Below are positions 39,663 to 48,385 of a DNA stretch of 64,000 nt, one piece after another; positions within the stretch are counted from its first letter, which is position 1, and each line of letters begins with the position of its first letter. The notes below the pieces were generated by a model. The model did no database searches and was not told the origin of the DNA. It saw only the letters and a list, made by a program, of their open reading frames with translations. Position numbers and translations under genes: made by a program. This DNA comes from Amycolatopsis sp. WQ 127309 (GTDB lineage: Bacteria > Actinomycetota > Actinomycetes > Mycobacteriales > Pseudonocardiaceae): the NCBI RefSeq assembly GCF_023023025.1, contig NZ_CP095481.1, positions 4,968,501-5,032,500 on the forward strand. Direction: 5' to 3'.

Positions 39663-41072
39663 GGTCCGCATCCGCGTCACCAGGACCGCCAAGCCCGCGA
39701 AGAGCACCGCCGCGATCACGCCCGTGACGTTCAGGCCGGTCGTGAACGCCGTCTTCGCCTGGTCCGCGACGTCCGCGCGGGCGACGTCGGCGGCGAGGGT
39801 GGTGCCGGCCGGGAACGTGTGGTGGTAGACGGCCGTGGCGACCAGGCCGATGAAGGCCAGCCCCAGCGAGCCGCCCAGGTAGTTGCCGGTGTCGGCCATC
39901 GACGCGGCCGACCCGGCGCGCTCCGGCGGCACCGAGCCGACGACCAGGCCGATGCCCAGCGCGAACAGCGGGCCGGTACCCAGCGTCAGCACCGCGATCC
40001 CCGCGACGACCAGCGGGAGCCCGTCGGTGAAGGCGAGCAGCAGGCCGCCGGCCGCCGAGACCACCAGGCCGCCGGCGATCGCCGTCACCGGGGCCAGCCG
40101 CCGGGCCAGCGCGGGCGCCACCGTCGTGCCCGCCGCGACGCCGATGCCCATCGGCGCGAACAGCAGGGCCGACGCGAGCGGCGAGTACCCGAGCACACCC
40201 TGCAGGTACTGGGTGACCAGCAGGCCGACGCCCGCCATCGCGACGCCCGCGAACACCAGCGCGACCAGCACGGCGGTGAACGGACGGTTCCGGAACAACC
40301 GCAGGTCCAGCAGCGGCACCGGGCGCCTCAGCTGGCGGCGGACGAACACGGCACCCAGCACGGTCCCGGCGACGATCGCGCCCAGCGGCACGAGCAGGCC
40401 GGCGCCGGTGGTCAGCTGCTTGAGGCCGAACACGACCAGCAGGACCGCGGCGAGCGAGAGCGCGACGCCGCCGAAGTCGAGCCGTCCCGGCGCGGGTGTG
40501 CGGAACTCGGGCAGCAGGATCGGCCCGGCGATCAGCAGCACGGCCATGGCGGGCACGGCGATCAGGAAGATCGAGCCCCACGCGAAGTGCTGGAGCAGGA
40601 ACCCGGCGAGGACCGGGCCGAGCGAGCCGCCGGCGAACTGGCAGGTGGCCCAGATCGAGATGGCCTTCCCGCGCTGCCGCTCGTCGCGGAACATGTTCGT
40701 GATCAGGGCGAGCGTCGAGGGCATGAGCGTCGCCCCGGCGATCCCCAGCGCCCCGCGGGCGGCGATGAGCAGCCCGGGAGTGGTGGCGAACGCGGCGACG
40801 ACGGAGACGGCCGCGAAAGCCGCCCCGCCGATGAGCAGCAGCCGCCGCCGGCCGATCCGGTCGCCGAGGGTGCCCATGGTGATCACGAACCCGGCGACGA
40901 GGAAGCCGTAGCTGTCGGTGATCCAGAGCTGCTCGGTACCGCTCGCGCCCAGGTCGGCGCTCAGTTCCGGCAAGGCGAGGAACAGCGAGGTCATGTCCAT
41001 CGCGACGAGCAGGGTGGGAAGCACGAGCACGAGCAGCCCCAGCCACTCGCGCCGGCCGGCCGGCTTGTCCAT
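39615..41072 (-). CDS. MFS transporter, DHA2 (EmrB/QacA) 14-TM type
   Basis: A 485-residue exporter. MFS motif A is GTLGDRIGRRRLLLIGGAA, motif C-like is GPVLAGFLLQHFAWGSIFLI, and 14 helices fit. Others: SDLGASGTEQLWITDSYGFL at the first loop. Start ATG 41072 has AAGGAG 8 bases upstream. It is followed downstream on the same strand by nothing, and upstream by a divergent secreted protein gene, so it is a single-gene unit without an obvious regulator beside it. Substrate unknown, drugs or dyes likely. Confidence 0.88.
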   Translation of the reverse strand: MDKPAGRREWLGLLVLVLPTLLVAMDMTSLFLALPELSADLGASGTEQLWITDSYGFLVAGFVITMGTLGDRIGRRRLLLIGGAAFAAVSVVAAFATTPGLLIAARGALGIAGATLMPSTLALITNMFRDERQRGKAISIWATCQFAGGSLGPVLAGFLLQHFAWGSIFLIAVPAMAVLLIAGPILLPEFRTPAPGRLDFGGVALSLAAVLLVVFGLKQLTTGAGLLVPLGAIVAGTVLGAVFVRRQLRRPVPLLDLRLFRNRPFTAVLVALVFAGVAMAGVGLLVTQYLQGVLGYSPLASALLFAPMGIGVAAGTTVAPALARRLAPVTAIAGGLVVSAAGGLLLAFTDGLPLVVAGIAVLTLGTGPLFALGIGLVVGSVPPERAGSAASMADTGNYLGGSLGLAFIGLVATAVYHHTFPAGTTLAADVARADVADQAKTAFTTGLNVTGVIAAVLFAGLAVLVTRMRTSAERAEELQDAQQAR

Positions 41073-41219
41073 TTCGACTCCTTCTCGGTGGGTGCGAACA
41101 CCAAGGAGTCGAAGCCGCGGCGGGAGACCGGACACGGCTCGGTGAGAGCTGGGTCACATAAACCGGCCGGCCTTCTCCGGCGAGTAGTCGGCGACGAAAC
41201 CGACGCGAAGGGGTCATCG

Positions 41220-41681
41220 ATGAATCGGAAGCTGCGCGCGCTGTTCCTGGGCTTGGCGCTGGCGGGTGGCCTCATGACCGCCACCGGCACGGCGAGCGCC
41301 GGCCAGGTCGGCGACTCGACGACGTTCGACGTGGGGTACGGCTACGGTGCCGACGGCTCGTTCACGTGGTGGAACCGGACGACCGAGGTGCAGGGGGCGA
41401 TCAGCACCCAGAACCCGGTCATGACCGGGGAGGACAACCCGATCGAGACGACCCAGATCGTCTTCGAGGCGATGAAGGGCTCCACGCGGATCGCCTCGGA
41501 GAGCCGGACCGTCACCTTCAACGACTACCCGAACGGCGTGCGGAGCATCCACTTCACCCTCGGCGACCCCGGCCTGGTCGGCGGGTTCGACCGGATTCGC
41601 ATCACCCGGTGCCTCTACCGCCTCAAGGACAGCAGCCCGCGCGAGTGTGACGTCGTGGGCCACTTCTGGCGCCCGTTCTGA
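41220..41681 (+). CDS. Secreted protein of unknown function
   Basis: A 153-residue protein with a clear Sec signal peptide: MNRKLRALFLGLALAGGLMT then ATGTASAGQV, cleaved near residue 28. The mature part (FDVGYGYGADGSFTWWNRTT, GVRSIHFTLGDPGLVGGFDR) has two Cys (TRCLYRL, ECDVVGHF). It is probably a small beta-rich exported protein. No family is recognised. The 5' region is shared with the divergent MFS gene. Confidence 0.8.
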   Translation: MNRKLRALFLGLALAGGLMTATGTASAGQVGDSTTFDVGYGYGADGSFTWWNRTTEVQGAISTQNPVMTGEDNPIETTQIVFEAMKGSTRIASESRTVTFNDYPNGVRSIHFTLGDPGLVGGFDRIRITRCLYRLKDSSPRECDVVGHFWRPF

Positions 41682-41710
41682 CCCGGAAAAGGGTTGCTAA
41701 CGTCGACGAC

Positions 41711-42035
41711 GTGAAGATCGTCGTGCTGGGCGCTACCGGGCTCGTCGGCCGGGCCGTCGTCGCCGCTCTCGGGCCGCGCCACGAGATCGTGCCCGTCTCA
41801 CGGACGTCGCCGGTCCGCGCCGACCTCACCGACGACCAGGTGCTCGACGACCTGCGCGGCCGCCGAGCTGACGCGCGGGCTGCGCGTCAACGTCGTCAGC
41901 CCGGGCTGGATCAGCGAAACCCTTGAAGCCATGGGCGAAGACGGCCACCGCGGGACACCGGTGGCCGTCGTCGCCGAGGCCTACCGGGACCTCGTCGAAG
42001 GCGACGCGAACGGAACGATCGTCAGGCCGCGGTAG
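41711..42035 (+). pseudogene. Remnant of a short-chain dehydrogenase gene with an internal deletion
   Basis: GTG 41711 starts a proper NAD(P)-binding fold: KIVVLGATGLVGRAVVAALG, then HEIVPVSRTSPVRADLTDD. After about 50 codons the frame breaks near 41860 and turns into Arg/Ala-rich nonsense. A second frame from about 41863 reads AAELTRGLRVNVVSPGWISE, then GEDGHRGTPVAVVAEAYRDL and NGTIVRPR and a stop at 42033-42035. This is the C-terminal part of an SDR of the same family. The middle with the Ser/Tyr/Lys site is lost. A frameshift plus about 300-base deletion explains it. Confidence 0.85.
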
Positions 42036-42576
42036 CGTGCCAGGCGTGGGCGGCGAAGACGTCGTCCAGCGGTGCTCCCGTCAGGCGGTTCGCGAACGTC
42101 GACAGCGTGTAGGTTCCGATACCCAGCACCACTTCCAGCGCGTTCCGCGGCGTGTAACCCGCGCCGGTGAACGCGTCCAGCGCAGACGGCGGGACCTCGC
42201 CGGTCGTGTCCATGACCGCGTGCACGAACCCGCGCAACGCCTCCAGCCGCGGTGAGGGCAGCGCCGACTCCGCACGCAGCGCCGTGACCAGTTCCGGTGC
42301 GGCGGCGAGGCCGTGCAGGGAAGCCGTGTGCATGGCGACGCAGAGGTGGCAGCCGTTGCGGGCGGCGACCGTCATGATCAGGACCTCGCGGTCCAGCGCC
42401 GGCAGGGTGGTGGACTCGAAGATCGCGTTCAGCTTGAGGAAGCCGTTCAGCAGTTCGGGTGACGTCGCCAGGCGGGCGACGGCGGCCGGGACGTGGCCGC
42501 CGAACTTCTTCGCCGTGGCCGCCATCGCGGGCCGGGCGGCCGGGGGAGCAGACTTCGGGGTGTGATCGGGGAACAA
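42022..42576 (-). CDS. Carboxymuconolactone-decarboxylase/AhpD-like protein
   Basis: A 184-residue all-helical protein. AhpD-type site: EVLIMTVAARNGCHLCVAMH (C-H-L-C). Helices NALEVVLGIGTYTLSTFANR follow. The C-x-x-C suggests a peroxidase or thiol-reductase role of AhpD kind; other members have no known substrate. TTG 42576 has GGAG upstream; ATG 42525 is an alternative giving 168 residues. It is divergent from a MarR gene with a palindrome between them. Its 3' end overlaps the SDR remnant by 14 bases. Confidence 0.85.
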   Translation of the reverse strand: MFPDHTPKSAPPAARPAMAATAKKFGGHVPAAVARLATSPELLNGFLKLNAIFESTTLPALDREVLIMTVAARNGCHLCVAMHTASLHGLAAAPELVTALRAESALPSPRLEALRGFVHAVMDTTGEVPPSALDAFTGAGYTPRNALEVVLGIGTYTLSTFANRLTGAPLDDVFAAHAWHATAA

Positions 42577-42595
42577 GACGTCTCCAGACGTAGGA

Positions 42596-42635
42596 TCGAC
42601 AACGTGGTTGTCGAAACCGTAAACCTGGTTGTCGA
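42596..42635. promoter_or_regulatory. Candidate MarR operator
   Basis: TCGACAAC-GTG-GTTGTCGA (42596-42614) is a perfect palindrome; a third half-site GTTGTCGA follows at 42628-42635, spaced 21 bases (two turns) from the second. It lies between the divergent CMD and MarR genes. Confidence 0.7.
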
Positions 42636-42650
42636 ACTTGGCAAGGGGCT

Positions 42651-43115
42651 ATGACCGACGTACCCGGCTACGAGCTGCCGTTCCTGCTCTTCGGCGGCTT
42701 CCGCACGCTCATCGACCGCTTGCACGCCGAGCTCGCGCGCCGCGGGCACGCGGGCGTCCGGCCGTCGTACGGCTTCGCGATGCAGGCCATCGGCGTCCAG
42801 GGCGCGACGGCGTCCGAGATCGGCCGGCGCCTCGGCGTCTCCAAGCAGGCGGCGGGCAAGACAGTCGAGCGGCTCGAGGCGCTGGGGTACGCCGAGCGAG
42901 CCGACGACCCGGCCGACGCGCGCCGCAAGATCGTGCGGCTCACCGCGCACGGCGTCGACGCCCTCACGAAGTCGGCGGAGATCTTCGACGAGCTGCGCGC
43001 CGACTGGGCACGCACGGTGGGCACCGAGCGGATGGCGGCGCTGGAGACCGACCTGCGCGCCGTCGTCGGCCCGGCGGCCTACCGCCTCGACGCGGCGGGC
43101 TGGTTCACGAGCTAG
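42651..43115 (+). CDS. MarR-family transcriptional regulator
   Basis: A 154-residue winged-helix protein. GVQGATASEIGRRLGVSKQAAGKTVERLEALGYAERADDP and the wing DARRKIVRLTAHG are canonical (residues 48-100). Divergent from a CMD/AhpD-like gene with a strong palindrome between, so it is likely its redox- or phenol-responsive repressor. Ends by 4 bases of overlap with the convergent secreted cupin gene. Confidence 0.9.
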   Translation: MTDVPGYELPFLLFGGFRTLIDRLHAELARRGHAGVRPSYGFAMQAIGVQGATASEIGRRLGVSKQAAGKTVERLEALGYAERADDPADARRKIVRLTAHGVDALTKSAEIFDELRADWARTVGTERMAALETDLRAVVGPAAYRLDAAGWFTS

Positions 43116-43528
43116 AAGCCGCAGCCCGGGTTCGGCGCGTCCTCCGAGAGCGGGCTGCCCGCCGGGAGCACGTACAGGACTTCGAGGACCATCGGCGTCG
43201 TCCCGAGGTTGCGGCCGATGTGCACCTGGTCGGGCCGCTCGGTGAACGCCTGCCCGGTGCGGTAGCGGCCGTCGAAGGAGCAGTCGGCCAGGTTGTGCGT
43301 CAGCGTTCCCGCCTTCACGTACGCGTAGAGCGTGCCGTCGTGGAAGTGCCAGCCGGTGTAGCCGCCGGGCTGGATGGTGATCTCCCGCAGCGTGTAGTCG
43401 GTGTGGCCGATCGTTTTCTGCGACAGGATCGTGCCGGTGACCCCGCTGCCCGGCGTCGCGGACGCGGTGGCGGGCAGCACCAGCAAGGCCGCGAGTACGG
43501 CGGTGGTGACGGCGATCGGCTTGCGCAT
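43112..43528 (-). CDS. Secreted single-domain cupin
   Basis: A 138-residue protein with a Sec signal peptide (MRKPIAVTTAVLAALLVLPA then TASATPG, cleavage near residue 24). The cupin barrel has GWHFHDGTLYAYVKAGTL (metal-binding His pair) and QVHIGRNLGTTPM. Two Cys (ADCSFDG, NPGCGF) may form a disulfide outside the cell. The start is ATG 43528, 7 bases after the ligase stop, so it may be cotranscribed with the acyl-CoA synthetase gene. Substrate unknown. Confidence 0.82.
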   Translation of the reverse strand: MRKPIAVTTAVLAALLVLPATASATPGSGVTGTILSQKTIGHTDYTLREITIQPGGYTGWHFHDGTLYAYVKAGTLTHNLADCSFDGRYRTGQAFTERPDQVHIGRNLGTTPMVLEVLYVLPAGSPLSEDAPNPGCGF

Positions 43529-43535
43529 CGGGCGT

Positions 43536-45029
43536 TCAGTCCTTCCGGAGGGTGCGCCGCAGCATCTTGCCCGACTCCGTGCGCGGCAGCTGCTCGGTGA
43601 AGTCGAACCGTTTGGGGGTCTTGAACCCGGCCAGTGCGGCGCGGCAGTGCTCGGCCAGCCGCGCGGCCAGGGCGTCGTCACCCGGCACGCCGGGGATCGG
43701 CTGGACGACGGCGATCACCCGCTGGCCCCACTCGTCGTCCGGCTCGCCGATCACCGCCGCGTCGGCGACGTCCGGGTGGGAGAGCAGCCGCGCCTCGATC
43801 TCGGCCGGGTAGATGTTGACCCCGCCCGAGAGGATCAGGTCGGTGCGGCGGTCGAGCAGGAACACGCGGCCTTCGGTGTCGCGGTGGCCGAAGTCGCCCA
43901 CCGTCAGGAATTCGCCCGATCGGGCGGCCGCTGTCTTCGCCGGGTCGCCGAGGTAGTCGAGCGCGGTGTGCGCCGAGCTGAAGTAGATCGTGCCGGGCTC
44001 GCCGGCCGGCACCTCGGCGCCGTCGTCGTCGACGATCTTCAGCCGCACGCCGGTCAGCGGCCGGCCGACCGTGCCCGGCGCCGCCAGCCACTCCGCCGCG
44101 GTGACGCCGCAGATCAGGCCCTCCGACGCGCCGTAGTACTCGTGCACGACCGGGCCGAGCCACGCGATCATCCGCTCCTTGACCTCGGGCGGGCACGGCG
44201 CCGCGCCGTGGATCACGCTCACCAGGCTCGCCAGGTCGTACCGCGCGCGGACGTCGTCGGGCAGCCGCAGCAGCCGGTGGAACATGGTCGGCACGAGGTG
44301 GGTGCTCGTCACCTGATGGCGTTCGATCAGCCGCAGCGTCTCCTCGGCGTCGAACTTGTCCATCAGCACGGCGGAGTGCCCGAGGTGCATCGCGTTGACG
44401 CTGAACGAGCCCGGCGCGGCGTGGTAGAGCGGGCAAGCGACCAAGTGCACGCCCGGGCCCTCGTGGACGTCCATCATCGCGAGCAGGTCGTGGTGGATTT
44501 CGTGCAGGGACGGCGGTTTCCCGCTGAGCGCGCGGCGGACGCCCTTCGGCCGGCCCGTGGTGCCCGACGTGTAGAGCATCGTCTGCCCGGCCGTCCGCGG
44601 TTCCGGCGCGGTCGACGGCTCGTCCTCGCCCCAGGACGCGTAGTCCGCCCAGCCGTCCGCCGCGCCGACCGAAAAGCGTTCTACGGAGTCCAAAGGCGGG
44701 CAGGAACGCGCGATGTCCGCGTCCGCGACGACGACGCGCGCGCCGCTGTTGCCGACGACATAGGCGATTTCCTCGGCGGAGGACCGGTAGTTGACCGGCG
44801 TGAAGTACATCCCCGCCTGCAGGGTGGCGAACAGCAGCTCGAAGTACGGGAGTCCGTTGTGGACGATCGCGACGACGCCGTCGCCCGCGCCGAGGCCGAG
44901 CCGGTGCAGGGCGTGCGTCAGCCGGTTCGCCCGCGCGGCCAGCTCGCCGAAGGTCGCGGACCGCCCGTCCGGGGCGAGCACCGCGAGCCGGTCCGGGTGC
45001 TGTGCGGCGACGTCGTAGAAGGTGCTCAC
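43536..45029 (-). CDS. Acyl-CoA synthetase / AMP-dependent ligase
   Basis: A 497-residue ANL enzyme. P-loop TMLYTSGTTGRPKG, adenine motif EYYGASEG, hinge DRRTDLILSGGVNIYPAEIE and the C-terminal catalytic Lys in PRTESGKMLRR. It activates a carboxylic acid to acyl-CoA through acyl-AMP. Fatty acid or aromatic acid cannot be told apart. It is divergent from an acyl-CoA dehydrogenase 31 bases away, and both probably work in one degradation route. Start GTG 45029; no good ribosome site is seen. Confidence 0.92.
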   Translation of the reverse strand: MSTFYDVAAQHPDRLAVLAPDGRSATFGELAARANRLTHALHRLGLGAGDGVVAIVHNGLPYFELLFATLQAGMYFTPVNYRSSAEEIAYVVGNSGARVVVADADIARSCPPLDSVERFSVGAADGWADYASWGEDEPSTAPEPRTAGQTMLYTSGTTGRPKGVRRALSGKPPSLHEIHHDLLAMMDVHEGPGVHLVACPLYHAAPGSFSVNAMHLGHSAVLMDKFDAEETLRLIERHQVTSTHLVPTMFHRLLRLPDDVRARYDLASLVSVIHGAAPCPPEVKERMIAWLGPVVHEYYGASEGLICGVTAAEWLAAPGTVGRPLTGVRLKIVDDDGAEVPAGEPGTIYFSSAHTALDYLGDPAKTAAARSGEFLTVGDFGHRDTEGRVFLLDRRTDLILSGGVNIYPAEIEARLLSHPDVADAAVIGEPDDEWGQRVIAVVQPIPGVPGDDALAARLAEHCRAALAGFKTPKRFDFTEQLPRTESGKMLRRTLRKD

Positions 45030-45060
45030 GCACCGCACGCTACCGGGTACGGTGCGACGC

Positions 45061-46197
45061 ATGGACGTGGACGTTTTCGGGCAGGTGCTCGGCGCGGTGC
45101 GGGAGTTCGTGCGCAAGGAGGTCGTCCCGCGCGAGGCGGAAATCGACGAAACCGACGAAATCCCCGTCGAGATCCGGGAGAAAGCGGCCGAACTGGGCCT
45201 GTTCGGCTGGGCGCTGCCCGAGGAGTACGGCGGCCTCGGCCTCGGCATGGCCGAAGACGTCCGGCTGGCCGTCGAGCTCGGCTGGACGACGCCCGCGTTC
45301 CGGTCCCTGTTCGGCACCAACAACGGCATCGCGGGCCAGGCGATCGTGCACTACGGGACGCCGGATCAGCGCACCCGCTGGCTGCCCCGGCTCGCCGCCG
45401 GCCAGGCGATCGCGTCGTTCGCGCTCACCGAGGCCGAAGCCGGCTCCGACCCCAGCAGGCTCACCAGCCGCGCGGTCCGCGACGGCGACCGCTACCGGCT
45501 CTCGGGCACCAAGCGGTTCATCACCAACGCGCCGCTCGCCGAGGTCTTCGTCGTGTTCGCGCGCACCGAACCGGACAGCGCGGGCAGCCGCGGCATCTCC
45601 GCGCTGCTGGTGCCCGCGGGCGCGCCCGGCGTCACCGTCGGCCCGCACGACGCCAAGATGGGCCAGGCCGGCGCGTGGACGTCGGAGGTGGTCTTCGACG
45701 ACGTCGAGGTGCCGGCGGACGCGCTCGTCGGCGAGGCGGGCAAGGGCTTCGGCATCGCGATGGCCTCGCTCGCCCGCGGCCGGCTGCACATCGCGGCGCT
45801 CTGCGTCGGCATGGCGGAACGCGCGCTGGCCGAAGCCGTCGAGTACGCGCGCACGGCCCGCCAGGGCGGTCACCCGATCGGGGAGTTCCAGCTGGTGCAG
45901 GCGCTGCTGGCGGAGTCGTACGCCGAGCTCGCGGCCGGCCGCGCGATGGTGCACGACGCCGCCGCGCAGTACGACTCGGGCGAGGACCGCAAGCTCGGGC
46001 CGTCGTCGGCGAAGCTGTTCTGCACCGAGATGCTCGGCCGGGTCGCCGACCGCGCGGTGCAGGTGCACGGCGGGATGGGGTACGTCCGGGGCGTCACGGT
46101 CGAGCGGATCTACCGCGACGCGCGGCTGTTCCGGATCTACGAGGGCACCAGCGAGATCCAGAAGCTCGTGATCGCGCGGCAGCTGCTCAAGGGCTGA
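45061..46197 (+). CDS. Acyl-CoA dehydrogenase
   Basis: A 378-residue flavoenzyme. FAD/substrate motifs FALTEAEAGSDPSRL and FITNAPLAEVFVVFARTEP, QVHGGMGYVRGVTVERIYRD, and the catalytic base E361 in FRIYEGTSEIQKLV. It introduces the alpha-beta double bond in acyl-CoAs and passes electrons to ETF. Start ATG 45061 (MDVDVFGQVLG). Divergent from the CoA ligase, so they form a degradation pair. The MerR-type promoter right after it drives the next gene. Confidence 0.93.
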   Translation: MDVDVFGQVLGAVREFVRKEVVPREAEIDETDEIPVEIREKAAELGLFGWALPEEYGGLGLGMAEDVRLAVELGWTTPAFRSLFGTNNGIAGQAIVHYGTPDQRTRWLPRLAAGQAIASFALTEAEAGSDPSRLTSRAVRDGDRYRLSGTKRFITNAPLAEVFVVFARTEPDSAGSRGISALLVPAGAPGVTVGPHDAKMGQAGAWTSEVVFDDVEVPADALVGEAGKGFGIAMASLARGRLHIAALCVGMAERALAEAVEYARTARQGGHPIGEFQLVQALLAESYAELAAGRAMVHDAAAQYDSGEDRKLGPSSAKLFCTEMLGRVADRAVQVHGGMGYVRGVTVERIYRDARLFRIYEGTSEIQKLVIARQLLKG

Positions 46198-46198
46198 C

Positions 46199-46229
46199 TT
46201 GCGCTGGAGTGCACTCCAGCTCTTAACGT
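46199..46229 (+). promoter_or_regulatory. MerR-type promoter-operator before an SDR gene
   Basis: The 16-base perfect palindrome CTGGAGTGCACTCCAG (46204-46219) sits between TTGCGC (46199-46204) and TAACGT (46224-46229), spacing 19 bases. A palindrome inside an overlong 19-base spacer is the hallmark of MerR-activated promoters. No merR gene is beside it. Confidence 0.75.
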
Positions 46230-46235
46230 CGGGGT

Positions 46236-47186
46236 ATGACCACTGCACAGCACAAGATCGGCTCGGGCTTCGACGCCACCAGCACGGCGTCCGGCGTCCT
46301 GGCCGGCATCGACCTGACCGGCAAGCTCGCGATCGTCACCGGCGGCTACTCCGGCATCGGGCTCGAGACGACGCGCGCGCTGACGCAGGCGGGCGCGCAC
46401 GTCGTCGTCCCGGCCCGCCGCCGCGTGACGGCGGAGGAAGCGTTGCGGGACTTGAAGAACGTCGAGATCGTCGAGCTGGACCTCGGTGACCTCGACAGCG
46501 TCCGCGCGTTCGCCGAGCGATTCGTCGCGTCCGGGCGCGGCATCGACGTCTTCATCGGCAGCGCCGGGATCATGGCGGCGCCGGAGACCCGCGTCGGCCC
46601 GGGCTGGGAGGCGCAGTTCGCGACCAACCACCTCGGCCACTTCGCCCTGGTGAACCGGCTCTGGCCCGCGTTCAACCCGGGCGCCCGTATCGTCTCGGTG
46701 TCCTCGCGCGGCCACCACTTCGGCCCGGTCCGCTTCGACGACCTGAACTTCGAGCAGGGGTACGACAAGTGGCTCGCCTACGGCCAGGCGAAGACGGCGA
46801 ACGTCCTGTTCGCGGTCCAGCTCGACAAGCTCGCGCAGGGCCACGGCGTGCGCGCGTTCGCCCTGCACCCGGGCCGGATCCTGACCGACCTGGTGCGCCA
46901 CCTGAGCCGTCAGGAGCTGATCGACGCGGGCATGGTCGACGACACTGGGCAGGTCACCGGAATCGGGGCCAAGACGCCCGAGCAGGGCGCCGCCACCCAG
47001 GTCTGGGCGGCGACGTCCCCGCAGCTCGACGGCCTCGGCGGCGTCTGCCTCGAAGACTGCGAGGTCGCCGAGCCCACCCCGGCCGACGGCACGCGCGTCG
47101 GCGTGCGCGACTACGCGATCGACCCGGCGCTCGCCGAGCGCCTGTGGACGGTGTCGGCCGAACTGACCGGTGTCAACGCCTTCTAG
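46236..47186 (+). CDS. Short-chain dehydrogenase (retinol-dehydrogenase-like)
   Basis: A 316-residue SDR. TGGYSGIGLETTRALTQAGA, DVFIGSAGIM, NHLGHFALVNRLWPA, VSVSSRGHHFGP (Ser) and YGQAKTANVLFAVQ (Y-x3-K) are seen. Its length and NHLGHF motif fit the oxidoreductase branch related to retinol/protochlorophyllide reductases. It starts 7 bases after a MerR-type promoter, which suggests induction by a redox, aromatic or metal signal. The stop overlaps the convergent PLP gene by 4 bases. Confidence 0.9.
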   Translation: MTTAQHKIGSGFDATSTASGVLAGIDLTGKLAIVTGGYSGIGLETTRALTQAGAHVVVPARRRVTAEEALRDLKNVEIVELDLGDLDSVRAFAERFVASGRGIDVFIGSAGIMAAPETRVGPGWEAQFATNHLGHFALVNRLWPAFNPGARIVSVSSRGHHFGPVRFDDLNFEQGYDKWLAYGQAKTANVLFAVQLDKLAQGHGVRAFALHPGRILTDLVRHLSRQELIDAGMVDDTGQVTGIGAKTPEQGAATQVWAATSPQLDGLGGVCLEDCEVAEPTPADGTRVGVRDYAIDPALAERLWTVSAELTGVNAF

Positions 47187-48361
47187 AGCTTCTCGACCGC
47201 CTTCACGAGCAGCTCGATCTCGTCCTCGGTGTTGTAGTAGTGCACCGACGCCCGGACGAGGTCCGGCAGCTCGCGCGCGGTGAAGTCGAACTGCGCGGAC
47301 GTGCGCGACGACACCGACGTGTTGATCCCCGCCTCCGCCAGCCGTGCCTTGATGTCCGCGGCGGGTGTGCCCTCGACGCTGAACGTGACGATGCCGCACT
47401 TCTTCACGCCGACGTCGCGCACCTGGGCGCCGACGTCGGCGAGCCGGCCGCGCAGCGTCCCGGCCAGGGCAGCGACGCGGGCTTCGATGGCCGGCAGGCC
47501 CCACTCGAGCGCGTAGTCGATCGCCGCGCCGAGGCCGAAGACCGCGGCGAAGTCGCGTTCCCACACCTCGAAGCGCTTGGCGGTCGGGTCGACGACGTAC
47601 TCCGTGGGCGCCGTCCAGACCGCCGAGTGCAGGTCGAGCATCGCCGGCTCCAGCCCCTCCCGCAGCCGCGGGTGGACGTACAGGAAACCGGTGCCGCGCG
47701 GCCCGCGCAGGTACTTGCGGCCGGTCACCGACAGCGCGTCGCACTTCAGGCGCGAGACGTCGAGGTCGAGCTGGCCCGCGGACTGGCACGCGTCGAGCAG
47801 GAACGGGATCCCGGCGGCTTCGGCGACCTCGCCGATCTCCTCGGCCGGGTTGACCAGCCCGCCCTGGGTGGGCACGTGGCTGACGGCGATCAGCTTGACG
47901 CTGCCGTCGATCCGGCGCTTCAGGTCCTCGACGTCGAGCTGGCCGGACTCGTCGTCGCCGACCACCTCGACGACCGCGCCGGTGCGCCGGGCGATCTGCA
48001 GGTACGCGATCGCGTTGCTGGCGTACTCGGCGGTGGAGGTGAGGATCCGGTCGCCCGCGGCGAACGGCAGCGCGTAGAAGACGGCCTGCCAGGACCGCGT
48101 CGCGTTGTCGGTGATGGCGATGTCGTCGGGTTCGCCGCCGACCAGCCTCGCCGCCGACGTGTACACCGCCGCCAGCCTGTCCTTGGCTTCGGCGGCCGCT
48201 TCGTACCCGCCCATCAGCGCTTCGTGGCGCAGGTAGCCGACCACCGTGTCCGTCACGACGGCCGGGGGCAGGGCGGATCCGGCGTTGTTGAAGTGGACCA
48301 CTTCCGCGCAGCCGGGGGTCTCACGGCGGGCGCGGTCGACATCGAAGCCGTCAAAGGTCAT
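47183..48361 (-). CDS. PLP-dependent aminotransferase class V (cysteine-desulfurase/IPN-epimerase-like)
   Basis: A 392-residue fold-type I enzyme. N-terminal FNNAGSALPPAVVTDTV, aspartate DACQSAGQLDLDVSR that stacks PLP, and the PLP Lys in SVTGRKYLRGPRGTGFLYV. Absence of a Cys-loop typical of SufS/IscS suggests it is not a housekeeping desulfurase; class V also has isopenicillin-N-epimerase-like and kynureninase-like enzymes. It is divergent from a GntR regulator across a perfect palindrome. Start ATG 48361. Confidence 0.9.
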   Translation of the reverse strand: MTFDGFDVDRARRETPGCAEVVHFNNAGSALPPAVVTDTVVGYLRHEALMGGYEAAAEAKDRLAAVYTSAARLVGGEPDDIAITDNATRSWQAVFYALPFAAGDRILTSTAEYASNAIAYLQIARRTGAVVEVVGDDESGQLDVEDLKRRIDGSVKLIAVSHVPTQGGLVNPAEEIGEVAEAAGIPFLLDACQSAGQLDLDVSRLKCDALSVTGRKYLRGPRGTGFLYVHPRLREGLEPAMLDLHSAVWTAPTEYVVDPTAKRFEVWERDFAAVFGLGAAIDYALEWGLPAIEARVAALAGTLRGRLADVGAQVRDVGVKKCGIVTFSVEGTPAADIKARLAEAGINTSVSSRTSAQFDFTARELPDLVRASVHYYNTEDEIELLVKAVEKL

Positions 48362-48385
48362 GCAAACTGAATACAGTACGACCCG

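Noticed and set aside
43536..45329. N-terminal extension of the acyl-CoA synthetase frame beyond 45029
   Set aside because: It is antisense to the start of the acyl-CoA dehydrogenase gene and lies outside the ANL fold.
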